A DNA stretch of 64,000 bases from Chlorops oryzae (lineage: Eukaryota > Arthropoda > Insecta > Diptera > Chloropidae), in contig CM035806.1 of NCBI GenBank assembly GCA_020466095.1, positions 61,764,229 through 61,828,228 on the forward strand, given 5' to 3'. The notes beneath the pieces are model-generated. The model was not told where the DNA came from. It worked only from the letters and a program-made list of their open reading frames with translations, and did no database searches. The position numbers and the translations under genes were made by a program. How positions within the stretch are numbered: position 1 is the first letter of the stretch; every line of letters begins with the position of its first letter. This document shows positions 33,421 to 43,883 of the stretch, piece by piece.

Positions 33421-33765
33421 TTAAAGGAGACTTCGTTGTTGCTGTTGCTGTTGCTGCTGTGCTGCTGCTGCTGCTGCTGCTGCCGCCGTTGTGGTTTTTG
33501 TGGTTGATGCGATGCTGGTAAATGTTCTCGCCGTCGAAGTGGTAGTAGAACTTGTAAAAAATGCTCGGTCAAAATGTTCCGCTTCGATTTTCTCAAATAA
33601 AAAGCATGCCTTTTGCAAACTCTGTGGTCTAGACAAATGGCGCGGGCCAACTGGTTTAAAACCCTTGGTAAAGCCAACACGTAGCGTTTGATTATATGCA
33701 TTTGTGTAAAGGAAATAACCATATTCGAGCGATTCTTTGAAATGACAATCCTTCGTAAGGGTTTT
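33421..33765 (-). CDS. FGF8-like gene, last exon, part 1: C-terminal half of the FGF core
   Basis: The acceptor TTTTTTGGCAG is followed by a phase-0 exon at 33765. It encodes the later beta-trefoil strands: a KDCHF block, a GYFLYTNAY block, then VGFTKGFKPVGP and a QKACFLFEK ending. These line up with the vertebrate FGF8 blocks of the DCVF, WYVGFTKKGRPRKGP and HFMKR type. A Thr/Ser linker then leads to Ala and Gln tracts. As sequenced, the frame stops at 33421 just after the Gln run. FGF8-like ligands activate the receptor Heartless in flies; Drosophila has two, thisbe and pyramus, and I cannot say which this is. Confidence 0.8.
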   Translation of the reverse strand, partial: KTLTKDCHFKESLEYGYFLYTNAYNQTLRVGFTKGFKPVGPRHLSRPQSLQKACFLFEKIEAEHFDRAFFTSSTTTSTARTFTSIASTTKTTTAAAAAAAAAQQQQQQQQRSLL

Positions 33766-33964
33766 CTGCCAAAAAATAACAAAAAAAAAAAAAAAACATT
33801 GATAATGCACAATTAAAACAAACAAAACAAAAATTTTTTTTTTTTGAATAATATGAAAAATAGCTTTTGACGTGATAATTTTCGAGTTCTTATGCATAGC
33901 GATTCAATCATCGGAAGCTCTTTTTCTCAGTTATCTTTAAATTAGATCAGATCCTTGTACTCAC
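33766..33964 (-). other. Intron of FGF8-like gene (199 bp)
   Basis: Donor GTGAGTA at 33964 and acceptor TTTTTTGGCAG ending at 33766, phase 0. It contains two long A/T homopolymers. Confidence 0.75.
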
Positions 33965-34089
33965 CAGACCCACTAAACGTCCTTTTCGAAAACATAAGTA
34001 ACGTCCGACCTCCTTCGAAAATAATGTTATCTTGAGTGTACCATTTAGAAAGTCACTCAAGTCGCCAACACTGTCCATAGTAAAGAACT
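33965..34089 (-). CDS. FGF8-like gene, middle core exon
   Basis: A 125-nt exon between acceptor CTCTCTTTTAG and donor CTG|GTGAGTA. With the C carried from the upstream exon it reads Q-FFTMDS... and ends GRYLCFRKGRLVGL, which matches the FGF block TGLYICMNKKGKLIA and leads directly into KTLTKDCHF of the next exon. The junctions are phase 1 (upstream) and phase 0 (downstream) and both fit. The exon is too short to stand out as an ORF. Matching phases and unbroken FGF homology make this assignment strong. Confidence 0.8.
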
Positions 34090-34702
34090 CTAAAAGAGAG
34101 ATAAATAACGATAATTTAAAAAACAAAAAACAAGGTGAGAAAACAGTTGGAAAATTATATAATTAGGTACTATAAAAATTCTTTTCTATATATGTATTTC
34201 TTAGAGTCATGAGCAATGCATTGCGACATTTACTATATTGCCTCTTTCTCCTCAAGAGCTTCGAGCCGCTTAATTTAAGTGCTGGCAAACAAAGCTGAAA
34301 GCGATGGTTTCATAATCATCATCTTACTAGGTCTGTACTCAACGATCCAAAGATAAACAGTGGACAATTGATAAAATTCCATTTTCTTTCAATTCCTGTT
34401 TTCGTCTTCTATTTACTAGTTTTTTTTCTTTGTTATTTTTTTTTTTTGAAATTTTGTAATATTGAATTCTCCCAAAAAGGCCATAAAAATAACCTTTACG
34501 CAATCAGTCGATGAACCCTTCGACGAATGGTAGCAATGCAAAATGCGTAAATGAACGACATGTGATGGGTTGAGTTCATGCTCTGCCTTGTTTTTTTATC
34601 AAGCTGCATTGCTTCAACACTTATCTCTCGATCTCTTCTAGCTTCCGTTTTCGTTCGTTTCGTTTTCCGTTGACCCTGAATTTCGATCAGGTGTATTGCC
34701 GG

Positions 34703-34829
34703 CTAAACTGATTCTCCTGGTGAGGCCTATCGCTTCTGCGAACATTTTGTACGGTCTCTCTCGAATGGACATTGACGTTTCACACGAACGAACAAACGTA
34801 ATGTATCGGGTTTGATCGAGTATAAAAAA
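34703..34829 (-). mobile_element. Degenerate family A 5' end
   Basis: ATTCTCCTGGTGAGGCC, ACATTTTGTACGGTCTCTC, CGAATGG and TGTATCGGGTTTGATCGAG correspond in order to family A blocks read on the minus strand. Heavily diverged. It lies in the large FGF intron. Confidence 0.5.
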
Positions 34830-36214
34830 ATTACACAACAAATTAATTTTGGGTATTTTTCGTTGCGCTGGGAAATCCCTAAATTTAAAATGAACTTCCA
34901 CGAATGTATAAAAGTATCTACATACATAGGTATCTGTGCTTGTCATTTCAATAAATTCCTTGGTCTCAATTGCCTTTTTTTCGGAACTGACAACTATGCT
35001 TTACTAACATTATAATTATCATAGTTATTGTTTTCACCACATGAGTTTTTTTCTTTTCTTTATTTGTTATCATTTAGCGCTATTGGTTCGGATTGATGGT
35101 ATGTTTGACTCAAAGAAACGGAATTTCGTTTACGACATCAAAATGATAAGCAATTCATTGTACGCCTTTCATTAAGGCGGTGTTTTCCCGCTTTCGTACA
35201 CGAATGTAAGTATTTTCGGCAATTTCGAAAGAAGTCTACCCAGCGGCGCATATGCACATTACGGAATTGAATACTTCTTATTATCATACATATATATATA
35301 TATATATATATATAGGTACCTAGGAGTCAGAGCGCCCGAATGAATCAATTAAAAAACCAGATTACTTTTCATAAGCATGGCCGCTTTTTAATTAGCTTTA
35401 ATTAGCCCCTTTTATGAACTTATTTACATGAAAACAAAGGAGTATTCCACAGCCGAATATTTTTCGTGCGTGTATTTCATTAGGTATAGGTTTATACCCA
35501 CGCGGTAAAACTCAGGAGCTCCAAAAAAAAAAAAAACACCTAAATACAAACCTGAATACCATAGCAGCGATGATAACCTAGGTGTACTACATACATTTAT
35601 GCTTTCCATAATGAATTTTGTGGACGCAACTCATTAAGCAGTGCGCCGCTGGGTAGTTTCTAATTTCCGTCAACGAAAATTGACATGATTATCGTGAGAA
35701 AAGCGTTATAAGAGTTATGCTTTCTTCATGGGAGGTAAATAAAAAATCCGAAAAACCAAAAAAAAAAAAATCTTATTTTATCAAAATAGGCATATTCACC
35801 TACATTTTATGGGTGGGCACGAAAACAAGAACAAGGCAAGCCGAGCCCAAAAATGGCACGTATACCATCTGAGAGTCGATTGTTGGCCTTATCAAACGAA
35901 AAATTGAAAAAATTACTTTTACGATATCGAGAAAAAGTAAAACCAAAAAATTAAAATCCCCTATATTATCGGATATTTGACATAATCTGGAATCATCATC
36001 AAGAAATTTCTTAAAATTCCAATGAAATTGACTTCGAACTCATTTCCTCATATTATATTAAAATGAAGCAAGACTTCAAGGAACTTTGATTAGACCACTA
36101 GGCAAGCTCTTGAGCAATTTTCAAAGCAATAATTTACCAAGGGAAAGTGTTTTAGAAAAAATTACTCGTATTTTGGGTCTCTGTCTTTAAGGATATTTCC
36201 GGTAGTATTTCTCT
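34830..36214. other. Intronic DNA with inverted repeat and (TA)n
   Basis: A (TA)n tract lies at 35288-35313. TACCCAGCGGCGCAT (35240-35254) and TGCGCCGCTGGGTA (35641-35655) are inverted and may be the ends of a small element. A-rich runs near 35523 and 35758. No coding exon is visible. Confidence 0.35.
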
Positions 36215-36483
36215 ATGTATTGAAGCAGAGCAAACGGAGGAAGATTATCATCTTTTCTCGTAGGCCCCACTGCCATCTTAAATACCAGCTCTAAAAGATC
36301 TCCTGGGTAAGTGAAGCTGAATGCAAACTTTCTCTTGAAGACGATGAGACCACACTCTATTTCGTTTGCAAATTAATTGCCCTATGTAGACTGAGACTCA
36401 GAGTTTTCAATAAGATCTTCTTAAGCCAAGAAGAGCTCAAGGACTTAAGGTCTCCATCGAAAGATATGTTTAGGGCATACTAG
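36215..36483 (+). pseudogene. Non-LTR retrotransposon C-terminal remnant
   Basis: On the plus strand a frame reads WVSEAECKLSLEDDETTLYF, then VCKLIALCRLRLRVFN and ends at the stop TAG at 36481-36483. The C-x-x-C-x-E-D-D-E-T...H/F-x-x-C spacing is the zinc-finger-like tail found after the RNase H domain of I/R1/LOA/jockey-type LINEs. Upstream text is broken by stops. A faint relative occurs at 46500-46690. Confidence 0.5.
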
Positions 36484-36505
36484 AAAAATCAGCTAAATGG
36501 ATATA

Positions 36506-36663
36506 CAGTGTACCTCTCCTTGCGGACATCCCTCTCAAATGGACACTGTTTGGAAATGCTCTAGTCTTCCTGCTTCGCAAATAGTTTCCGCTTAAGCGGA
36601 CACCTCTATTAAGCGGACATATTTTTCGGGTCCCGCAGGGGTCCGCTTAAGAGAGAGTACTCT
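36506..36663. mobile_element. pogo-like MITE, copy K1
   Basis: Starts CAGTGTACCTCTCC after TA and ends GAGAGAGTACTCTA before TAAAG. The interior has repeated GCGGACA/TTAAGCGG blocks. CAGTG ends with TA targets suggest the pogo/Tigger or Tc1 group. Related to 42143-42308 and a fragment at 40134-40216. Confidence 0.55.
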
Positions 36664-37464
36664 ATAAAGAGAAAAATAGATCTGTCATGTTCGCAGTGTC
36701 TCTTTTCCGCGTGGTGCAGCAACCCATAATCCCTTTTGCTCTATATCGCTAGGCTATAATACCAAATCTGAGGTTATCATGGATCAAATATATCAGATTC
36801 TTGAGCATTTTTCATTCGAAGGGTACAAACGCATGAAATTCGCATGAAATTCGATTTTCGAAGTTTGAACTCGAAACAGTTTTCGATTGCACTAAATCAT
36901 TTTCGAAATCCAACGTGCTTACTGATTTGTTTTCATTTATAAGTGACCATTTCAGACGATCATATTTCATAGAACAATGCAAAGTGCGATTGCCAAAGGT
37001 ATCAAGTACTCAACGGAATTGTATCGTTTCGTTATTGAAATTTTTGCATTAATGGTTTAAAAAAACGAAGAAGAAGAAAACAAAACAAAACAAGACAAAA
37101 AAATCGAATAGAAATATTGAATTGTTTGTTGAGATATCAGTTCTTGAAAAGCGGCGAGCGATTGCCGAGAGCCGAGTGCCGCAAAAACAATCCATTTTTG
37201 AATTTTTCTTTTTTTTTTTGGCATAATATAACATTGCTTATCGAGAGTAGTGAATAATCGTGGAGCACGGGGGGAGGGGGGAATAATAACTTAAGTTGAT
37301 TTCAGCTGACAATGATTAATTGGGACTAATTCTTCTTAAAATACACGTACACCAGTGTGGGCCAAATTTCGATTACCCAAGCACATGTGCTTGGAAGACA
37401 AATTTCTGCCGACGCAGCAGTCGCACACGTAAAAAAGAAACGTCGTCAATGCAAATCAGAGTAA

Positions 37465-38204
37465 CCCTGCAGGACTTTTATCAACCGATTAGTAAATAAG
37501 TTAATGAAAAGCGAACTTTTTCGCAACTGCCTAGAAATCGGTTAAAAAGTCATCTAGACATCAAACAAGCGCAATATAGGAAATTTTTTAAAATTTAACT
37601 TTATGCCAACTACATCACAACTGACTAGAAATCGATTGAAAAGTCATGCAGACATCAACCAAACTGGATACGAAAATAATATATTTCTGATGCTATAATT
37701 CAAGGGTATGAATTGCACTCAAAGTTAGTTTAAAAGGCTAACCGAGATTCAAATCAATAGTCAACCAATCCGTAAAAATTGTTCTGATGAGACCCCGAAC
37801 GGCAGTTCGAAACGTAAGTCAGCCAAAATAGTCGCCTATGGATTTCTTTCTGATTCATCGCTTGAAAAACATTTTCACATTCATAAATAAATTATTCTTC
37901 TTCTGCTGAAAACAGAAAAGATAAAACCGAACAAGGGAATTCTAATGAAAGTAATTTTTTATTGAACATTTTTTAACCAATTTAAATCAGTGTTTTCGTT
38001 TTCTGACTTTAAGTCAACTTAAAAGTAGCCAGATATTATTTAGTTAGAAAGTCATGCAGGAACGGACAATTGACTACTGCCTAGGACATCGCCACGTTAA
38101 AATAGTGAGTTGAAGCCAAGGAAAGAAGTCGATTAATCAACCAGTTGGGCTTATTAAAAAACTAACTTTAAATTACTTTAAAATCGGTTTGATTCCCTGC
38201 AGGG
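37465..38204. mobile_element. TIR element J (CCCTGCAGG ends)
   Basis: Left CCCTGCAGGACTTTTATCAA then CCGATT, right (reverse complement) CCCTGCAGGGAATCAAACCG then ATT. An internal direct repeat (TAGAAATCGRTTRAAAAGTCAT, near 37529 and 37625) is present. TIR initials are shared with families H and I. Non-coding. Confidence 0.5.
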
Positions 38205-38661
38205 TACGTATAGGTTTGGCCATCACTGACGTACACCGATAACGCGTCCCAGGTCTCTCACTCACTCGTGAAAAACGGAGCTCATTCTGTAACAGTAAAT
38301 AAAACTAACAGCGTTTGCCTAAATTTCTAGCAAATGGGCTATTTTTCAAAATTAGTCAAACACGCTTTGAAAAAATTAAAATAAAGATATGAATAAGCCG
38401 CGAATTAGTTTGCCAAAAGAAGAATACCGCTTATTGAAAATTGTTTTGGGTTAATGTCTTATAATTGTTCAATATACCACTGTGGAAAATTTAAGCACTA
38501 TCAAAGCACTCTTTCTCTGGACACGCCACTGATACCGGGTAGTAACCGGTTATCTGTTGCATCTCTAATAGAGAGTTTCGACTGTACATAGTATGAAGAG
38601 TTAGTTGTATCTTACAATGTTTCCTTTCTTACAATAAAATGCCACGTTTTTCATATACATA
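38205..38661. other. Intronic DNA before mariner
   Basis: Contains GAGAGTTTCGACTGTACA near 38572-38589, an end of the pogo-like L type. Nothing else recognised. TA at 38660-38661 is the mariner target. Confidence 0.35.
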
Positions 38662-39954
38662 ACAGGTTGGCTGATAAGTCCCCGGTCTGACACATAGATG
38701 GCGTCGCTAGTATTAAATGCATATTATTTTTATATAGTGGCAACCTTCAAATGATTCGTGTCAAAATTTGACGTCTGTAAGTCAATTAGTTTGTGAGATA
38801 GAGCGTCTTTTGTGAAGCAACTTTTGTTATTGTGAAAAAAATGGAAAAAAAGGAATTTCGTGTTTTGATAAAATACTGTTTTCTGAAGGGAAAAAATACA
38901 GTGGAAGCAAAAACTTGGCTTGATAATGAGTTTCCGGACTCTGCCCCAGGAAAATCAACAATAATTGATTGATATGCAAAATTCAAGCGTGGTGAAATGA
39001 GCACGGAGGACGGTGAACGCAGTGGACGCCCGAAAGAGGTGGTTACCGACGAAAACATCAAAAAAATTCACAAAATGATTTTGAATGACCGTAAAATGAA
39101 GTTGATCGAGATAGCAGAGGCCTTAAAGATATCAAAGGAACGTGTTGGTCATATCATTCATCAATATTTGGATATGAAAAAGCTCTGTGCAAAATGGGTG
39201 CCGCGCGAGCTCACATTTGACCAAAAACAACAACGTGTTGATGATTCTGAGCGGTGTTTGCAGCTGTTAACTCGCAATACACCCGAGTTTTTGCGTCGAT
39301 ATGTGACAATGGATGAAACATGGCTCTATCACTACACTCCTGAGTCCAATCGACAGTCGGCTGAGTGGACAGCGATCGGTGAACCGTCTCCGAAGCGTGG
39401 AAAGACTCAAAAGTCCGCTGGCAAATTAATGGCCTCTGTTTTTTGGGATGGGCATGGAATAATTTTTATCGATTATCTTGAGAAGGGAAAAACCATCAAC
39501 AGTGACTATTATATGTCGTTATTGGAGCGTTTGAAGGTCGAAATCGCGGCAAAACGGCCCCATATGAAGAAGAAAAAAGTGTTGTTCCACCAAGACAACG
39601 CACCGTGCCACAAGTCATTGAGAACGATGGCAAAAATTCATGAATTAGGCTTCGAATTGCTTCCCCACCCACCGTATTCTCCAGATCTGGCCCCCAGCGA
39701 CTTTTTCTTGCTCTCAGACCTCAAAAATATGCTCGCAGGGAAAAAATTTGGCTGCAATGAAGAGGTGATCGCCGAAACTGAGGCCTATTTTGAGGCAAAA
39801 CCGAAGGAGTACTACCAAAATGGTATCAAAAAATTGGAAGGTCGTTATATTCGTTGTATCGCTCTTGAAGGGAACTATGTTGAATAATAAAAACAAATTT
39901 TGACAAAAAAATATGTTTTTCTTTGTTAGACCGGGGACTTATCACCCAATCTGT
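38662..39954 (+). mobile_element. Himar1-type mariner, full length (1,293 bp)
   Basis: The left TIR ACAGGTTGGCTGATAAGTCC then CCGGTCT is the Himar1 terminus. The right end AGACCGGGGACTTATCACCC then AATCTGT differs from its complement at two positions. TA duplications lie at 38660-38661 and 39955-39956. Overall length and transposase length (348 residues) equal those known for Himar1 of the irritans subfamily. It sits in the 9.7-kb FGF intron on the opposite strand to the gene. Low divergence points to a recent arrival, and irritans mariners are well known for horizontal transfer. Confidence 0.92.
38841..39887 (+). pseudogene. Himar1-like: Himar1-like mariner transposase with one nonsense codon
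   Basis: An ATG at 38841 opens a 348-codon frame that is intact except for TGA at 38970-38972 (codon 44, where Himar1 has Trp, a one-base TGG to TGA change) in the N-terminal helix-turn-helix DNA-binding region. The rest includes the WVPREL linker, the TMDETW, HQDNAPCH and YSPDLAPSD motifs with the three catalytic Asp (D,D34D; 156, 249, 284 by Himar1 numbering), and the C-terminal EGRYIRCIALEGNYVE. An in-frame ATG at 38997 opens a 296-residue frame but would lack the first DNA-binding helices. The element may still be mobilised by transposase supplied elsewhere. Confidence 0.92.
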
Positions 39955-40133
39955 TACGTTCATAGACAGGGCCCGATCCAGCAATCCTAGAACAATATTT
40001 GTCGACCCTATGATGGTACTAATGGGGTGTTTTCGCATAAATTTTGTGAAATTGCCGCTCCTGGCAGTGCCGCTTCGGGAATTTGCCCGTTAAGTGGGGG
40101 CCTGAATATATACATTGTGCGCTTTTTTTTTGC

Positions 40134-40216
40134 AGACACTCATCTCAAACGGACACCTCTGTTAAGCGGACATATTTTTCAGTTCCATAAGAGTCTGCTT
40201 AAGACAGAGTACACTA
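40134..40216. mobile_element. pogo-like MITE fragment (family K)
   Basis: CAGACACTCATCTCAAACGG then ACACCTCTGTTAAGCGGACA and GAGTACACTA before TA match the right two-thirds of K1 and K2. Confidence 0.45.
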
Positions 40217-40919
40217 TATACATATATGTATGTATACATATATATTTTTTGTACGCCTTTGCATGCAAAAGATTACGTAGCAAATGGTCTTAAAAATTGC
40301 TGTGGGGCTGTGTGAAGCAGATTACCTTAAATGCCATGTTTAATTTTTTTTTATTGAAGTAATAACATTAAAGACGATGAATTCGAAAATATGAAACAAG
40401 CGGTTTGCTCATTACAGAATGCTTTTTTAATTAATGTCGGCCTTAAGTCTTCCATCAAAATAATACGTGGGCCGAATTTCATTTCGTTAAGTCAATTTGT
40501 GTTTAAGATACAGAATTAAGTGATGCTAACAAAGCGAAATCGTACACTGTGCAGCGCTTTGAATAATATTATTGAAAAAAAGGTTTGAACGAGACCAAAG
40601 CTCGAAACCGCAATTCCGCTGCCATCAAAATGCTTTCCAAAGATACAAAATAAACTTGACAGCTAACGGCGCCACGGGTCACTTTGAACTACACAACGAG
40701 CCAGACATTGAATTTACTTCGGCTTTCCACTTTCTCTCTCAACTCAAACTTCGCTGTTTTTTTATTTTTATTTTTATTTTTATTTTTTTATTTTTTATTT
40801 CTTTTTCTTTTTCAATTGTCATACAATGTACGTTTATATGATCACTTTTCGAAAAATACTACAAGTTTTAAGTGTCACAAGAATTTCGCCCGATGAACAA
40901 TGAAGACGCCTAAAGCTTT

Positions 40920-41420
40920 TCCTCTCCTACCCTTCATATAAATCAACATCAATTAAGCAATATTAAATTACCATAATTTAATTAAGTTGCACTCTTCGAC
41001 AGCGCAATTCTCGATACATCTATACTCAAATATCTTTGGCGAACGAGCCCATCATGCACAGAAGCCACCAATCACACAAATACCAGTTTAAAAATTAAAA
41101 AATAAAGATCTGGCGAAAAGACCGGGGGCTTGAAAAGCCGAAGAGCGAACGGCAGAGAAATCGGTAACGAATAAAAAATAAATAAAAAATATGTAAATAA
41201 ATAAAGAGGAATAATTCAAACCGCAGAAAACAATTTCCAATGAAAATTTATTGCCGCCGCCGCTAATATTACCGAGGGCAAAGCGTTATTGACATAAATG
41301 AGGGTATTTATATATGACTACATCGCGCACCAATATCGGCGTGGAAAGTGGAAATCGAAGTTGCTGTCGAAGTCAAAGCCAGTGAGAGGGTCAGAGTCGC
41401 GGTCTGGGTCGAGATCAAAA
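40920..41420. promoter_or_regulatory. Candidate intronic regulatory block
   Basis: A stretch of the large FGF intron with lower AT bias and no repeat signature. It contains TTAATTAAG, CCATAATTTAATTAAG and a CCGCCGCCGC run. Intronic enhancers are expected for FGF genes, but nothing here proves function. The call rests on composition and position only. Confidence 0.15.
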
Positions 41421-41755
41421 TGAAGAGCGGCTCGTATGACGTGTGCTTTGTTCAAAAGGTACACACTGTCGTTGGCCGTGGGTGGGTGAATTAATCAAAC
41501 ATTTTCTAACCTTTGTTAATAGACTTAAATGAAACTTGATTTTAAATTGGGTTAGAAATATTTAAACCATTTTTCAAATAATTGTTATTTATTTTTTTTT
41601 TCATTTATTTTTTATTGGTCCTTAGGAGTTCAAAATGGTTTTATCCTTATTAAAATTTTGGCACTTTATATATTTTTTTAAATTACATACATACCTATTG
41701 AATCTCGTTCGGAGCCAGTAAAAAATAACATTTGCCACTAAATTTCCTAATTAAG

Positions 41756-42058
41756 ACTCCTGGTAGGAGCTATAACGGGGCATGAAGCTTTTGCAAAACA
41801 CCTGAGGGTGATATGAGTCGCCGAAAACTCTGACTGCCTCTGCTGCGGAGAAGAGGATGAGGAGACAGCGGAGCATTACCTGTTCCACTGTCCTGCTTTC
41901 ACGCGAAGCAGACTGCGGGTCTTCGCTACGAGCGATTTGTGTGGAAAGAATTCTCTTTCCCAATCTTTCAGGGACCTGCTTAGGTTTATTCATAGAACGG
42001 GGAAGTCTCTGTTAAGTTTATGCCATCTTGGGTCAGTACAATGGACAAACTATGTCTG
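41756..42058 (+). pseudogene. Non-LTR retrotransposon 3' coding remnant
   Basis: A plus-strand frame reads VGAITGHEAFAKHLRV, a TGA at 41817, then VAENSDCLCCGEEDEETAEH and YLFHCPAFTRSRLRVF and continues to TGA at 42056. The ITGH...HL block followed by C-x-x-C...E-H-x-x-x-x-C-P is the end of RNase H plus the zinc-knuckle-like tail of I/R1/LOA-type LINEs. One internal stop; the upstream part is missing. Confidence 0.6.
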
Positions 42059-42142
42059 AGTGCTGCCCTTGAGCTAGGGCTGGCTTTAAAAAAAGGGGAA
42101 AAAAATCCTAAAAGTATTTCGTGACCGGAGCGACTCCCTACG

Positions 42143-42308
42143 CAGTGTACTCTCTCCTTGAGGACACTCCTCTTAAACGGATATTTTTTGGGAATACTCT
42201 AGTGTCCCTGATTCTCAAAAATAGTTTCCTCTTAAGCAGACAGAACATCTCTGTTAAGCGGACATAGTTTTGGATCCCGTAGGTGTCCGTTTAACACAGA
42301 GTATACTG
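42143..42308. mobile_element. pogo-like MITE, copy K2
   Basis: CAGTGTACTCTCTCCTTGAG at the left and GAGTATACTG at the right, with TTAAGCGGACA blocks inside as in K1. It abuts element L. Confidence 0.55.
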
Positions 42309-42478
42309 TCGAAACTCTCTGTAACGAACTGCTCTATAAAAAATGTCTCTCTATTGCGAATCTTCCCAAGGCTTTTAAGCCATATTTTAAGTGCATTTTT
42401 TACTCCTTATAACGAATTGTCTCTATAAGGAATTTTTTTTCCGGTCCCTTGAAATTCGTTGTAGAGAGTTCCGATTGT
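42309..42478. mobile_element. pogo-like MITE L (CGAAACTCTCT ends)
   Basis: CGAAACTCTCTGTAACGAA at the left pairs with TTCGTTGTAGAGAGTTCCG at the right. The interior repeats CTCTATAA/ACGAATTGTCTC. The short TIR style is similar to K and to 55187-55361. Confidence 0.5.
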
Positions 42479-42479
42479 T

Positions 42480-43136
42480 ATTTTAAATCGTTCTCGTAAG
42501 GTAGGGCCGAGAACTAATTTGCGCAATTACTTATGACTTTGTCTCGTAAGACGTTAAATATTTTATATTTCTGCCTGTAAGAAAAAACTTTTTACCTGTG
42601 TACTTCGAGAAGTGTACCTGTTGTTTTGACTAACCCGAAAAAAAAACTCCAATTCGCAGCTAAAATAGCAAAAATCTCAAAAATTTTGCAATTTCTTAAC
42701 CCTCGTTTCGATATTTATGGCCCAAAAGCTCCCAAACTAGTATGGATTTGTTGAAAAATTGTTGACCAAAATAGAGAAAAAACTTAACTTCTCGAAGCAC
42801 TCTTACTTCTCTACTTCCTAGCACTATGATATCTATTTCCATTTTGCCAATGCAAAGTCAAAAATTATTAAGCCCAAGTCTAAAGAAAAAACTTAATGTA
42901 TTACGGGTGTTTGTTTTCTAAGAGCTTCCAATAATTTCCAGTAAATATAACCTTCAAACCAGCTGTCAGATATTTTAAAGGTCAATGTCATTTTGTTCAG
43001 TAAGGTCTAACAATTCATCAATGAAAAAATCGACGACATCAACGTCTTGAAATCTTCGAGATTTACAATCAAAAAACAGTGCTCAGTTATCAAAAAAATT
43101 TGTATATATGTACATAAGTATATATAAATTTAAATA
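42480..43136. other. Intronic DNA, unassigned
   Basis: AT-rich, no recognisable coding or repeat content. Confidence 0.3.
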
Positions 43137-43665
43137 TGGGGAGTACAAATTAATTCGGTCCGTTTGCAAAAGATGACTCCGCCAGCAAATTGTGGCCGAT
43201 CTAGAAGCCGATAGCCTATTCCATTCGAAATTTTTGACACCTGTCTACAATAATTATTGTGCATCAGCTTTTGTCTGACACAATAATATTGTTTTTAGTT
43301 GGTCGGATTATTATTATCCGGATTGGTATTAAATAAACAGCATTTGCGGGAAGTTTCGATTTTCTTGTTTAATTAAAAGAGAAGTGCTGCTGAAACCCAT
43401 CGAATGCTTGTGGAAGTTTATGGTGAATCTGCTCCAACCGATAAGTCATGCAGGGAGCAGTTGCGACGCTTCAAGACTGGTGATTTTAGCGTCGAAGACA
43501 AAAACGCGTCCTGGCCAACCTTAAAAGTTTGAAGATAAGGAATTGGTTGCATTATTGGATCAAGGTCCGTGCCAAACGCAGACTGACACCGCCGAATCGT
43601 TGCGAGCGACTCAGCAAACAATTTCCGATTGTTTCAAACGGCCGAAATGGACCGAATTCATTTTT
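43137..43665 (+). pseudogene. Mariner fragment (mauritiana/mellifera-like N-terminus)
   Basis: A plus-strand frame from about 43385 reads AETHRMLVEVYGESAPTDKS, CREQLRRFKTGDFSVEDK, then (after a stop and frameshift at about 43529) EDKELVALLDQGPCQTQTDT and AESLRATQQTISD. This is the mariner N-terminal HTH region (compare the HRMLVEA and FKNGDFDVEDK blocks). The catalytic domain is absent. It is a different and far older subfamily than the copy at 38662. A possible 5' terminus (GGAGTACAAATTAATTCGG) is near 43140. Confidence 0.65.
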
Positions 43666-43747
43666 ACTCCCGTTTTATGCATAATAAACAAATGAATAAT
43701 TAAATAATACTTATATGATCTTTAAAATTCCTTTTTGAAATACTTAC

Positions 43748-43883
43748 GTGCCAACGATATATCGGCTGCGGTCACCTTCCCAACGGCATTTATATGAAGA
43801 GCTCGCTCATTGTGGGTCTTTAGCATAATAACATAATCGTTTGTTTTCTTTGCACATACTGTAGTCACAAAGGCAAACATAAC
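43748..43883 (-). CDS. FGF8-like gene, upstream core exon
   Basis: A 136-nt exon from acceptor TTCCTATTTGCAG (exon starts 43883) to donor GCAC|GTAAGT (exon ends 43748), leaving phase 1. It encodes VMFAFVTTVCA (hydrophobic, possibly the end of a signal peptide), then KKTNDYVIMLKT and ALHINAVGKVTAADIS, the first beta strands of an FGF fold. It joins the exon at 34089 across a 9,658-bp intron. An ATG at 43880 could be the start, but the strong acceptor just before it suggests an earlier exon, which was not found. Confidence 0.7.

Noticed and set aside
33421..33897. 158-codon frame as a complete gene starting at 33897
   Set aside because: Its first 44 codons are A/T-rich intron text upstream of a clear acceptor; only the part from 33765 shows FGF homology.
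38997..39887. Intact 296-residue mariner transposase starting at the internal Met
   Set aside because: Comparison with the Himar1 length and N-terminus shows the real start at 38841 with a nonsense codon at position 44; the shorter frame lacks part of the DNA-binding domain.
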